Assembly (NCBI GenBank): GCA_963542675.1
Contig: CAUTXC010000008.1
Coordinates: 1 to 36,874, forward strand
Length of the DNA stretch: 36,874 nucleotides
Reading direction: 5' to 3'
DNA from: Saccharimonas sp963542675
GTDB lineage: Bacteria > Patescibacteriota > Saccharimonadia > Saccharimonadales > Saccharimonadaceae
The position numbers were made by a program, and so were the translations under genes. Within the stretch, counting starts at the first letter, position 1. Each line of letters starts with the position of its first letter. The notes under the pieces are model-generated. The model worked only from the letters and a program-made list of their open reading frames with translations. It made no database searches and was not told the DNA's origin. Positions 23,831 to 32,715 of the stretch are shown one piece after another.

Positions 23831-23878
23831 TTCTTTTAACCATAGTTGGTTAGCATCAGAGCATTACTGCTATACAAA

Positions 23879-23908
23879 AAGAGCCCCACTCTCTCAAGCG
23901 GGGCTCTT
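23879..23908. terminator. Terminator of rpoC, possibly shared with the FAD oxidoreductase gene
   Basis: A 9-bp stem (AAGAGCCCC with GGGGCTCTT) with a 12-nt loop. The minus strand has a T-run after it (CTTTTTG), so it mainly ends rpoBC; the plus strand tail is less T-rich. Confidence 0.88.
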
Positions 23909-23928
23909 CTGCTCTAGACTAGCTTTCC

Positions 23929-26900
23929 CTACAGCTCATCAGTAGCGATTGTCACTTCTGGCTCAGCCTCTTCAGCCTGGGCTTCGGCGACAAACTCATC
24001 CTCTGGAGAGTCATTCTCCTCGAGCGGCAGTGGGTGCGCACCCGTACCGACCGGTACTTTGTTACCGATGATGACGTTCTCCTTAAGACCCTTGAGGTGG
24101 TCGGCGCGGCCACTGGTGGCAGCGTTGATTAGCACGCGAGTCGTGTCTTGGAACGACGCAGCAGACAGCCAGCTATCACTCCAGATACTCACCTTGGTGA
24201 TACCAAGCAGCAGCTGTGCATACTGGGCTGGCGTTTTGCCCTGGGCAACGAGTTCCTTGTTAGCATCAACCACTGATGCCTTGGAGATGATGTCACCCAT
24301 GACGAAGGTGCTGTCGCCTGGATCATCAATCTGCACCCGGCTAAACATCTGCCGGACGATGATCTCAAGGTGCTTGCCAGCCACATCCTGGCCCTGCGCA
24401 GCATAGATGCGGAGCACTTCGTTGATGATGTAGCGCTGGGTTGCCTCTGTGCCCTTAAGGCGCATGAGGTCGTGCAGGTTGAGCGAACCAAGTGTCAGGC
24501 GATCGCCTGGCTCGACCATATCGCCTGGCTTGACGACGAGGTACATCGTGCCAGGGATCTCGTAGCGAACTGGTGCTGTAGCATTGCCTGTGAGGACAAG
24601 CGAATCACCAGTGGACTCAACCACTCCATCAAACGGTGCAGTAAGTGGCTGCGTGCCATCGTCGAATGACGCAATGACGTCGCCAACCTTGACCTTACTG
24701 CCCGATTGTACCATCACCATGCGGCCATCGAGCGGTATACGCTCTACCTTACCTGCTTGCGGCGTGACCTGTACAACGTACTTCTTGCCATCTTCCCAGA
24801 TATCGACCAAACCAGCGACTTCTGTGACGTAGGCCTGACCTTTCGGGTTACGTGCCTCAAAGAGCTCCTCGACACGTGGTAGACCCTGGGTGATGTCTGA
24901 CCCACCAACACCAGAGCTGTGGAAGGTATTAAGCGTCAGCTGCGTACCAGGCTCACCGACTGACTGAGCAGCAATGACGCCAACTGGCTGCGAACCATCG
25001 ACGAGCTGGCCAGTTGCCATGTCGATCCCGTAGCTCTTGCGTGGAATACCGTGCAAGTTCTTAGTAGAGAGGACAGACTGGATACGTACTTGGTCGATCG
25101 ACTGATCTGCCTCGATGGCGTTGGCAATCTCACGTGTAATGAGCTGGTCGCGGTCGAGGTGGCCTGGCACTGCCTCGGCGGTGTAGCGGCCAAACAAGCG
25201 GTTGCCAAACTCGATCATTGTCTCCTCAGACTCATTGCGATAAATAGTGAAGCCATCGTCGTCACCCTCTTCATCCTCAACAGTAAAGACATCCTGCGAG
25301 ACATCGACCAAACGACGCGTGAGGTAGCCAGAGTCGGCCGTCTTGAGGGCGGTATCGATAAGACCCTTGCGAGCACCACGCGTTGCCACGAAGGCCTCCA
25401 GGCTCGACAACCCTCGCTTGAAGTTGCTACGCACTGGCAGCTCAATCTCACGGTTGGCAGCATCCACCTGGATACCGATCATCGCACTGGCTAGCTTAAT
25501 ATTGTTGACACTACCACGAGCACCAGAGTTCACCATTGTTGCGACAGAGGTGTCCATGTGGGCCAACTGGCTGCGCAGGAAGTCCTCTACCTTGCGGTCG
25601 ACGGTGCGCCAGTTGTTGACGGTCAATGTGTAGCGCTCGTCCTCGGTAATGAGCCCTTGATCGAGCTGCTCCGAGATCGCAGCAGAACGTGCGTCACCCT
25701 CAGCCACGAAGTCAGCAATCTCGTCGAAGCTGAGATAGTCTTCCATACCAGTCGACACCGCAGCAGTGGTGGCAAAGCGGAAGGCCAAGCCCTTCATGCG
25801 GTCAGCAGTGATAGCAGTCTCAGCAGCGCCATAGCGCTCGAAGATCTGACCAAGCACCCGCTTAAGCTCTTTCTTGGTCTGGACATTGTTATTGTAAGGG
25901 AAGTCCTCTGGCAGGATCTCGTTAAAGAAGACACGCCCCAGGGTGGTTGTCCGGATCTCACCCTTAGCCCGAATACGGATCGGACTTTGCAGGTGGAGCT
26001 TGCCCATGTCGTAGGCTAGCTCAGCAGCTCGGCTGTCGGCAAAGACGGCAACAGTGTCAGTCTGAGCCGAGGGTTTCTCGTATGTGAGGTAATAGTTACC
26101 GAGCACCACGTCCTGGTCGATACTGAGGACTGGGCTCCCGTCGGCAGGCTTAAGCAGGTTATTGACGGCACTCATCAGCTCGCGCGCTTCAGCTTGGGCC
26201 TCGGCGCTGAGTGGCAAGTGAACAGCCATCTGGTCGCCGTCGTAGTCGGCATTAAAGCCGTTAGCGACGAGCGGATGAAGCTGGATCGCCTTACCCTCAA
26301 CCAGCTTTGGCTGGAAGGCTTGGATACTCAAGCGGTGCAGTGATGGCGCGCGGTTGAGCAGAACATACTTGCCCTTGATTACCTCATCCAATGCATCCCA
26401 CACAACCGCTTCACCTGCCTCAATTAGGCGCGTTGCACTACGGATGTTGTGGGCGTAATCGCCCTTGATGAGCCAGCTGATGACAAATGGTTTGAAGAGC
26501 TCAATTGCCATCTGCTTTGGCAAGCCACACTGGTGAATCTTGAGCTTCGGGCCCACCACGATAACCGAACGGCCTGAGTAGTCGACGCGCTTACCCAGCA
26601 AGTTCTGGCGGAAGCGCCCTTGCTTGCCCTTAAGCATATCGCTAATACTCTTAAGGCGGCGGCGTCCACCAGTTGCATTGACAGCGCGGCCACCACGAGC
26701 AGCCGAGTTATCAATCAGGCTATCGACCGCTTCTTGCAGCATACGCTTCTCGTTGCGCTGAATTACCTCTGGTGCGTTGAGCTCGATGAGCTTCTTGAGA
26801 CGGTTATTACGGTTGATGACGCGGCGGTAGAGGTCGTTGAGGTCACTCGTCGCAAAGCGTCCACCGCTCAGGGCTACCATTGGCCGCAGGTCTGGTGGAA

Positions 26901-27801
26901 TGACTGGCAAAACTGTCATACACAGGCTTGATGGCTTAATGCCTGCCGCTTGCATACCCTCAAGCACCTTAAGGCGCTTCAGTAGCTTCTTCTCGCGTTG
27001 ACCGCGCGCCCCTTCAGCTTCTTCCTGCAAATCAGCGATGAGTGCATCGAGGTCGATATCATCAAGGAGCGCCTTGAGGGCATCACCACCCATACCAACC
27101 TTCACGAGCTCCTCATACTCTTCGGGGAGATTACGGTAGTCAGTATCGCTTAGAAGGGCGCGCTTTTGTAGGCTCTCAAGCTGAGCTTTCTTTTGGCTGT
27201 AGGTTGCCTCAAGCTCTTCGTATTCGCGTGTTTGCTGCTCAGCAAGAGCCTTCACGTCTGCCCCATCAGCCTCAGCTTCACGCTGGAAGCGAATCTTGAT
27301 GGCAGCCCGTGCCGCCTCAGTCTCAGCCTCAAGGTCAGTCAAATAAGCGTCGCGTGTCTCGGCGTCGACGTCGAGGATGACATAGGTAGCAAAGTAGGCG
27401 ATCTTTTCGAGATTGCGCACCGTAATGCCTAGCAAGAGGCTCATCGCACTGGGTGTGCCGCGCATAAACCAAATGTGCGCAACAGGGGTCGCTAGGCTAA
27501 TGTGCCCCATCCGCTCGCGACGCACGATCGACTTGGTGACAAGTTCACCATTCTTATCTACTGCAGCTTCGCGGCTGCGCACACCCTTGAGCTTGCTGTC
27601 GTGTGGGTTGATATCTTTGACTGGGCCAAAAATTCGCTCACAAAACAGGCCATCGCGCTCAGGCTTCTGGGTTCGATAGTTAATCGTCTCCGGCTTGGTG
27701 ACTTCGCCGTAGCTCCACTTGAGGATATCCTCGGGGCTGGCGACGGCCAAGCGTACCGCATCAAAATTGGCGATATCGTGATCTGTTACCACGTGGGACA
27801 T
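23929..27801 (-). CDS. rpoC: DNA-directed RNA polymerase subunit beta-prime
   Basis: 1290 residues. The catalytic NADYDGD motif (Asp519, Asp521, Asp523) binds the active-site Mg; the bridge-helix and trigger-loop region is SNFKRGLSSLEAF onward. The lid, rudder and zipper region includes PPDLRPMVALSGGRFATSDLNDLYRRVI. A coiled-coil insertion at about 145-220 resembles that of Actinobacteria. Two features are unusual: every cysteine of the N-terminal zinc finger and of the second zinc site is missing, and the trigger-loop residue equivalent to E. coli His936 is Arg808 (VATRGARKG). The gene starts 1 bp after rpoB and ends in an acidic tail before a strong terminator. Confidence 0.98.
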   Translation of the reverse strand: MSHVVTDHDIANFDAVRLAVASPEDILKWSYGEVTKPETINYRTQKPERDGLFCERIFGPVKDINPHDSKLKGVRSREAAVDKNGELVTKSIVRRERMGHISLATPVAHIWFMRGTPSAMSLLLGITVRNLEKIAYFATYVILDVDAETRDAYLTDLEAETEAARAAIKIRFQREAEADGADVKALAEQQTREYEELEATYSQKKAQLESLQKRALLSDTDYRNLPEEYEELVKVGMGGDALKALLDDIDLDALIADLQEEAEGARGQREKKLLKRLKVLEGMQAAGIKPSSLCMTVLPVIPPDLRPMVALSGGRFATSDLNDLYRRVINRNNRLKKLIELNAPEVIQRNEKRMLQEAVDSLIDNSAARGGRAVNATGGRRRLKSISDMLKGKQGRFRQNLLGKRVDYSGRSVIVVGPKLKIHQCGLPKQMAIELFKPFVISWLIKGDYAHNIRSATRLIEAGEAVVWDALDEVIKGKYVLLNRAPSLHRLSIQAFQPKLVEGKAIQLHPLVANGFNADYDGDQMAVHLPLSAEAQAEARELMSAVNNLLKPADGSPVLSIDQDVVLGNYYLTYEKPSAQTDTVAVFADSRAAELAYDMGKLHLQSPIRIRAKGEIRTTTLGRVFFNEILPEDFPYNNNVQTKKELKRVLGQIFERYGAAETAITADRMKGLAFRFATTAAVSTGMEDYLSFDEIADFVAEGDARSAAISEQLDQGLITEDERYTLTVNNWRTVDRKVEDFLRSQLAHMDTSVATMVNSGARGSVNNIKLASAMIGIQVDAANREIELPVRSNFKRGLSSLEAFVATRGARKGLIDTALKTADSGYLTRRLVDVSQDVFTVEDEEGDDDGFTIYRNESEETMIEFGNRLFGRYTAEAVPGHLDRDQLITREIANAIEADQSIDQVRIQSVLSTKNLHGIPRKSYGIDMATGQLVDGSQPVGVIAAQSVGEPGTQLTLNTFHSSGVGGSDITQGLPRVEELFEARNPKGQAYVTEVAGLVDIWEDGKKYVVQVTPQAGKVERIPLDGRMVMVQSGSKVKVGDVIASFDDGTQPLTAPFDGVVESTGDSLVLTGNATAPVRYEIPGTMYLVVKPGDMVEPGDRLTLGSLNLHDLMRLKGTEATQRYIINEVLRIYAAQGQDVAGKHLEIIVRQMFSRVQIDDPGDSTFVMGDIISKASVVDANKELVAQGKTPAQYAQLLLGITKVSIWSDSWLSAASFQDTTRVLINAATSGRADHLKGLKENVIIGNKVPVGTGAHPLPLEENDSPEDEFVAEAQAEEAEPEVTIATDEL

Positions 27802-27802
27802 C

Positions 27803-30800
27803 TTAGGCTTCCTCCTCGCTTAGGTTTTCTACTGTGTCAATATCTTGGACGGACATGCCGCTGTCATCGGCGATCGTGCCAATGCCGTCGGATTCATCAA
27901 GATAAGTTGCTTCGTCATCGCTCTCGTCAGATGGGACGGTTTTGTCGGCAGGGCCCGCAGCAGCAATGACATGCTCGGCATCGACCGACTCGTCAGACTC
28001 ATCCAGCAGGTCAACACGCAGACCCAAACCTTGCAGCTCCTTGACAAGCACATTGAAGCTCTCAGGCAGCTTTGGCCCAGCAATTGGCTCATCCTTGATG
28101 ATTGCCTCGTAGGCTTTGGCGCGGCCATACACGTCGTCTGATTTAATTGTCAGCATCTCCTGTAGAGTAGTCGCGGCACCGTAAGCTTCGAGTGCCCAGA
28201 CCTCCATCTCTCCGAGGCGCTGACCACCATTTTGAGCCTTACCACCGAGTGGCTGCTGAGTCACCATGGTGTATGGGCCAGTGCTGCGGGCGTGGATCTT
28301 ATCGCTCACCATGTGGTGGAGTTTGATCATATGCATCACGCCGACCGTTGTACGCTCCTCGAATGGCTCGCCGCTCAGGCCATCGTAGAGTTGGCTCTTA
28401 CCGTCGCGCGCAATGCCAGCCTTTTCAAGCTCATCCTTGATGGTATCGGCTGGCACACCGTTGAACGGCGGCGTGGCAACCTTGTAGCCAAGTGCTCGTG
28501 CAGCCATACCGAGGTGCGTCTCAAAGAGCTGGCCAAGGTTCATACGGCTTGGCACACCAAGCGGGTTGAGGATGACATCAACAGGAGTACCATCAGCCAG
28601 GTATGGCATATCCTCTACCGCCATAACGCGGGCGCATACACCCTTGTTACCGTGGCGGCCAGCCACCTTGTCGCCAACACCAATCTTACGCAATTGGGCG
28701 ACAAAGATCTGAATTTGCATCAATACACCCGTCTTAAGTTCATGGCCATTCTCGCGGCTAAATACCTTGACGCCAACAACTTTACCGCCACCAGCATTGT
28801 TCATGCGCTGGCTGGTGTCGCGCACATCCTTGGCCTTTTCACCAAAGATTGCACGCAGCAAGCGCTCCTCACTACTGAGCTCTTGCTCACCCTTTGGCGT
28901 AATTTTTCCAACCAAGACATCACCCGCCTTGACCTCAGAGCCAATCTGTACAATACCACTCTCATCCAAGTGGCGAAGGCTGTCCTCACTCACATTGGGA
29001 ATATCGCGCGTCACGATCTCTGGACCAAGCTTTGTCTCACGCACCTCGACGGTATAGTCCTTGATGTTGATGCTGGTAAGAGTGTCATCTTCTACCAAGC
29101 GGCGGCTCAAAATCACAGCATCGTCCATGTTATAGCCACCCCACGGCATAAAGGCTACCAGCAAGTCCTTACCGAGGGCGAGCTCACCATCGGCAATGGA
29201 CGCGCCCTCGATGAGCGTGTCACCCTTCGCAACGGTTTGGCCGCGGCTAACCCGGACTTTTTGGTTAATACAACGATCGTCATTGCTCTTGGCAAAGTGG
29301 ATCAGGTCATAGCGCTTGATGCCATCAGCATAGCGCACCTCGACTGCTTCGCCATCAGCCCGAATCACTTCTCCATCAGCCTCTGCCGTCACAAGCTGGC
29401 TCGAGTTGCGCGCCACCTCGTGCTCAATGCCAGTGCCAACCGTTGGCGACTCTGGCTGCAAAAGCGGCACTGCCTGGCGCTGCATGTTAGAGCCAGTCAA
29501 GCTGCGGTCAATACGGTTCTTCTCGATAAATGGCACGAGACTCGCGGTCGACCCAAGGATCTGCTTGTGTGCAGCGTCCATGAAAGTGACTTCGCTGGTA
29601 TCTACCTGCCCTGGCTGGAGGAACTTGCGCGCACTGACACGATCGCGTACGAAGGTGCCATCCTCATTAAGGCGAGCACCAGCGTCAGCAATCACCTCAG
29701 TTACTTCTTGCGAGGCATCGAGGTAGACGATTTCATCAGTCACGCGGCCATCAACCACCTTGAGGTATGGTGTCTCAATAAAGCCGTATTCGTTGATACG
29801 TGCGTAGGTGGCGAGGTTAAGCACCAGACCAATGTTAGCACCCTCCGGTGTCTCCACCGAGCAAATCCGGCCATAGTGGGTAGGGTGAGCATCGCGCACT
29901 TCAAAGCCGGCTCGCTCGCGGCTCAAACCACCAGGCCCCATCGAGCTCAGGCGACGCTTGTGACTCAACTCCGACAGTGGGTTCACCTCATCAAGCAGCT
30001 GGCTCAGCTGGCTACTGGCAAAGAACTCGCGCACTGCTGCCACTACCGGGCGAGCATTAATCAGCTGGCTTGGCGTAACCGTCTCGAGGTCGCTCATGCT
30101 CATGCGATCCATTGCATTGCGTTGCATCCGGAGCATACCAACGCGGAACTGGCGTGCCACCAACTCGCCAACCAGCTTCACGCGGCGATTGCTCAGCGAG
30201 TCGATATCATCAGCTGGCTCTTGGGTGTTGTTGAGGCGGATGATTTCACGCAGCACACCGATCAAATCACTCATCTGCAATGTGCGATATTCGGTCGTAT
30301 TGGGCACATCAACACCCAGGCGTTGGTTGATCTTGTAGCGGCCAACACGGCTGTAGTCGAAACGCTTGAAGTCGAAGAACATGCGCTCAATCATCTGGCG
30401 AGCGTTCTCCACCGTAGCAAGGTCACCTGGGCGCAGGCGGCGATAGACCTCAATCAGCGCTTCGTTGATGCCGTGCGCTGGATCCTTCTCGAGCGTGGCT
30501 TCGATATATTTCATCTCACCAGTGTCGATATCAGCAAAAGCCTCGCGAATGGCCGACACTTTGCTCATACCAAGAGCACGCAGCAAAGTAGTGGCGGCAA
30601 TCTTGCGGCGGCGATCAATCTTCACGTAGATTGCACCCGATGGGCTCGTCTCAAACTCGAGCCATGCCCCACGGCCTGGGATCATCTTGGCACCATAGAG
30701 GTTGCGCCCTGCTACGCGGTCAGCACTAAACAGTACACCAGCACTCCGAATCAGCTGGCTCACCACCACACGCTCTGTTCCATTAATGATAAACGTTGCG

Positions 30801-31165
30801 CGCTCCGTCATCCAAGGGTAGTCGCCCATGTAGATGCTCTGTTCCTTGACTTCGCCAGTCGTCTTATTGATAAGCTCAACGGTGGCTTGCAGCGGCGCGT
30901 CGAAAGTCAGGTTGTTTTCTTTTGCAAACTGCTCTGTATGCTTGGGCTCGCCAAAGGCATAATCCTTAAAGCGTAGCTCGAGCTTCTGGCCAGTGTAGTC
31001 TTCGATTGGGTTGAGCTCTGCGAAAATTTCGCTCAAGCCCGTCTCGACGAAGTCCTTCCAGGATTCTTCTTGGTGAGCCAGCAAGTCGGGTACTGCCAGC
31101 GCGGTGTCATTGCTGGTAAAAAACACACGCGATGGAGCAGCTGTTGCCGTGGTAGGTGTAGGCAT
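27803..31165 (-). CDS. rpoB: DNA-directed RNA polymerase subunit beta
   Basis: 1120 residues. The rifampicin pocket is at about 384-416 (SSQLSQLLDEVNPLSELSHKRRLSS); residues equivalent to Q513, D516, H526, R529 and S531 are present, so no standard resistance change is seen. The C-terminal clamp and switch region (GGKAQNGGQRLGEMEVWALEAYGA) is intact and is followed by an unusual acidic tail of about 65 residues. The ATG at 31165 has GAGGAG 5-6 nt upstream and gives an MPTPTT start; an open frame reaches 31216 but includes leader sequence. It is co-transcribed with rpoC from a strong promoter; rplJ-rplL are not upstream, as they are in many bacteria. Confidence 0.98.
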   Translation of the reverse strand: MPTPTTATAAPSRVFFTSNDTALAVPDLLAHQEESWKDFVETGLSEIFAELNPIEDYTGQKLELRFKDYAFGEPKHTEQFAKENNLTFDAPLQATVELINKTTGEVKEQSIYMGDYPWMTERATFIINGTERVVVSQLIRSAGVLFSADRVAGRNLYGAKMIPGRGAWLEFETSPSGAIYVKIDRRRKIAATTLLRALGMSKVSAIREAFADIDTGEMKYIEATLEKDPAHGINEALIEVYRRLRPGDLATVENARQMIERMFFDFKRFDYSRVGRYKINQRLGVDVPNTTEYRTLQMSDLIGVLREIIRLNNTQEPADDIDSLSNRRVKLVGELVARQFRVGMLRMQRNAMDRMSMSDLETVTPSQLINARPVVAAVREFFASSQLSQLLDEVNPLSELSHKRRLSSMGPGGLSRERAGFEVRDAHPTHYGRICSVETPEGANIGLVLNLATYARINEYGFIETPYLKVVDGRVTDEIVYLDASQEVTEVIADAGARLNEDGTFVRDRVSARKFLQPGQVDTSEVTFMDAAHKQILGSTASLVPFIEKNRIDRSLTGSNMQRQAVPLLQPESPTVGTGIEHEVARNSSQLVTAEADGEVIRADGEAVEVRYADGIKRYDLIHFAKSNDDRCINQKVRVSRGQTVAKGDTLIEGASIADGELALGKDLLVAFMPWGGYNMDDAVILSRRLVEDDTLTSINIKDYTVEVRETKLGPEIVTRDIPNVSEDSLRHLDESGIVQIGSEVKAGDVLVGKITPKGEQELSSEERLLRAIFGEKAKDVRDTSQRMNNAGGGKVVGVKVFSRENGHELKTGVLMQIQIFVAQLRKIGVGDKVAGRHGNKGVCARVMAVEDMPYLADGTPVDVILNPLGVPSRMNLGQLFETHLGMAARALGYKVATPPFNGVPADTIKDELEKAGIARDGKSQLYDGLSGEPFEERTTVGVMHMIKLHHMVSDKIHARSTGPYTMVTQQPLGGKAQNGGQRLGEMEVWALEAYGAATTLQEMLTIKSDDVYGRAKAYEAIIKDEPIAGPKLPESFNVLVKELQGLGLRVDLLDESDESVDAEHVIAAAGPADKTVPSDESDDEATYLDESDGIGTIADDSGMSVQDIDTVENLSEEEA

Positions 31166-31196
31166 GTAAACTCCTCTTGAATTATTGTTATCTATC

Positions 31197-31230
31197 TGCA
31201 CGTGTAAGGACTCCAAACCCTACTCGTGCA
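31197..31230 (-). promoter_or_regulatory. Hairpin in the rpoBC leader
   Basis: TGCACG pairs with CGTGCA, then after one A-A mismatch GTAGGG pairs with CCTTAC (one G-U) around an 8-nt loop. It sits about 20 nt upstream of the rpoB ribosome binding site and carries no T-run. Confidence 0.55.
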
Positions 31231-31340
31231 TTTGTTGTGGCACCGAAGCTTTACTCAATATAAGTTTTCGCACACTAAAACGCCCCGCCACCGGCGTAGT
31301 CCGCACCTAACCCATATTACACAACCTTCATTAACATCTC

Positions 31341-31370
31341 ATTATAGCGAATGAGCTGCGAGTGCGTCAA
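31341..31370 (-). promoter_or_regulatory. Promoter of rpoBC
   Basis: TTGACG (31365-31370), 18-bp spacer and perfect TATAAT (31341-31346) on the minus strand. An AT-rich palindrome TTTGAAATTTCAAA (31382-31395) just upstream of the -35 could act as an UP element or operator. The leader is about 170 nt. Confidence 0.83.
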
Positions 31371-31426
31371 GCATTTTTCTGTTTGAAATTTCAAAAATCT
31401 ATACTAGGAGCTACGTATAATTATTC

Positions 31427-32026
31427 TCACTCATACAAGCCTCGAGCGTGCCCGCTGACATTGTATACATATCGCCCTGTTTTGGGAGATATACACAACT
31501 TTTGGACTGGTCCGTGATTCCAAAGAGCACACTTTGTGCTTGGATCTTGCAGCACCTCACGAACATACTGTAGAAACACACCCTCTTCTGTTGACGGTGA
31601 TAGCGAGAACCCTTCGTCAATTGTCTGATCTCGGCGTTTAGCGTCAGCCACCGACAACCAACCATCGCACTGGCCTGGACAATTGACAAATGGATTCTTT
31701 GCGAGTAGTTGCTCACGCTCAGCCTGCGTGGCAATAACACCAGACACGCTACCCATTGCATAATTATCCCACGATATCGCCTTCCCTGATGAGTAGTCAG
31801 CCGCACGCGCTAATACATCTCCCATAACGGTTTGGGTGCGCATAAGCTCCTTAGTGTCTCGCTTGGCCTGATAGAAAAAGGCAAGCGCCGCCATACAGGT
31901 AATAGTCAATACGATTGTTACCAACATAACGACAGTCATACGCCGTAGACGGAAGCGTCGTGGTTTTTTTGCTTGAGATGGAGTGTTTATAGACTGGGTT
32001 GTCGATTGGTCGCTATGTTGTGTCAT
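31427..32026 (-). CDS. Small membrane-anchored protein of unknown function
   Basis: 199 residues; no family recognised. A polar, basic N-terminus (KKPRRFRLRRM) precedes one membrane helix at about 30-52 (TVVMLVTIVLTITCMAALAFFYQ), so about 145 residues should lie outside. This part contains four cysteines (in NCPGQC and TKC...KLC), compatible with two disulfides. The layout resembles the other single-pass protein at 21483 but I see no clear sequence similarity. The start is set by an extended -10 TGC-TATAGT ending 6 nt before the ATG at 32026; the open frame upstream to 32044 overlaps that promoter. Confidence 0.75.
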   Translation of the reverse strand: MTQHSDQSTTQSINTPSQAKKPRRFRLRRMTVVMLVTIVLTITCMAALAFFYQAKRDTKELMRTQTVMGDVLARAADYSSGKAISWDNYAMGSVSGVIATQAEREQLLAKNPFVNCPGQCDGWLSVADAKRRDQTIDEGFSLSPSTEEGVFLQYVREVLQDPSTKCALWNHGPVQKLCISPKTGRYVYNVSGHARGLYE

Positions 32027-32032
32027 AGCCTT

Positions 32033-32041
32033 ACTATAGCA
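32033..32041 (-). promoter_or_regulatory. Extended -10 promoter of the small membrane protein gene (leaderless)
   Basis: TGC-TATAGT on the minus strand, 6 nt from the ATG at 32026. The hexamer lies only about 20 bp past the clpP stop. Confidence 0.6.
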
Positions 32042-32058
32042 CAAAGCAGCTACTCGTG

Positions 32059-32667
32059 CTATTTTGCGTTTGCGCGCTGGCCAATCACCTCATCAGCCAG
32101 GCCATACGCTACAGCGTCTGCGGCGCTTAGCCAGTAGTCGCGCTCCATATCGGCCTTGATTTTATCGAGTTTTTGGCCAGTGTTGTCCGCCATAATGGTG
32201 GCCAGTCGCTCCTTGAGGGCGATACTCTCGCGTAAGCTAATTTCTTGGTCTGTTACTTTGCCGCGCGTACCACTGCTCGGCTGGTGGATCATCACTCGAG
32301 CATTAGGCAAGACGAAGCGTTTACCCTTCGCACCGCTACTAAGCAAGAAGGCACCCATGCTTGCCTGCAGACCAATACCAATCGTCTGCACATCTGGCGC
32401 GATGTATTGCATAGTATCGTAGATTGCGAGGCCGTCATACACACTGCCACCAGGGCTGTTGATATAGAGCTGGATGTCCTTGTCTGGATTTTCATTGGCA
32501 AGATGGAGCAGCTGCGCGACAACGACATTGGCTGTCATCTCAGTCACTTCTTCGCCGAGGAAGATAATGCGATCCTCGAGCAAACGCGAGTATATATCAT
32601 AGCCACGCTCACCATCACGTGTACGGACAATGACGTTGGGCACTAAGTAATCATTCGGTTTCATCAT
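32059..32667 (-). CDS. clpP: ATP-dependent Clp protease proteolytic subunit
   Basis: 202 residues with the full serine-protease triad: Ser103 (GLQASMGA), His128 (MIHQP) and Asp177 (ERDYWLSA). INSPGGSVYDGLAIYDTMQYI is the conserved strand-helix of the barrel. ClpP forms a two-ring chamber that degrades proteins unfolded by Clp ATPases. The ATG at 32667 has no Shine-Dalgarno; the -10 TACAAT ends 6 nt before it, so the mRNA is probably leaderless. A perfect CIRCE operator overlaps its -35, so HrcA should repress it and heat or unfolded protein should induce it. It lies between tig and the small membrane protein gene. Confidence 0.97.
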   Translation of the reverse strand: MMKPNDYLVPNVIVRTRDGERGYDIYSRLLEDRIIFLGEEVTEMTANVVVAQLLHLANENPDKDIQLYINSPGGSVYDGLAIYDTMQYIAPDVQTIGIGLQASMGAFLLSSGAKGKRFVLPNARVMIHQPSSGTRGKVTDQEISLRESIALKERLATIMADNTGQKLDKIKADMERDYWLSAADAVAYGLADEVIGQRANAK

Positions 32668-32673
32668 AGTACT

Positions 32674-32702
32674 ATTGTAACGAGAAAATTAGCACTCGTC
32701 AA
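32674..32702 (-). promoter_or_regulatory. Promoter of clpP (leaderless)
   Basis: TTGACG (32697-32702), 17-bp spacer and TACAAT (32674-32679) on the minus strand, 6 nt from the ATG. It is the strongest -35 match seen before a leaderless gene here. Confidence 0.85.
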
Positions 32703-32715
32703 TATAGAGTGCTAA
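32689..32715. promoter_or_regulatory. CIRCE element (HrcA operator) over the clpP promoter
   Basis: TTAGCACTC-N9-GAGTGCTAA matches the CIRCE consensus at all 18 arm positions, with the canonical 9-nt spacer GTCAATATA. It covers the whole clpP -35 and part of its spacer, so HrcA binding would block polymerase. On the minus strand the arms extend to a 14-bp stem followed by TTTTC, so the same sequence could terminate tig transcription. Confidence 0.93.

Noticed and set aside
28232..30976. A 914-codon open frame on the plus strand opposite rpoB
   Set aside because: It lies antisense to the highly conserved rpoB, has no ribosome binding site or promoter, and its Leu/His/Ala-rich translation follows from rpoB codon usage.
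31278..31300. Treating the GC-rich repeat in the rpoB leader as a definite terminator
   Set aside because: The stem is only 5 bp and the T-run only 4; I report it only as a possible attenuator within the leader finding.
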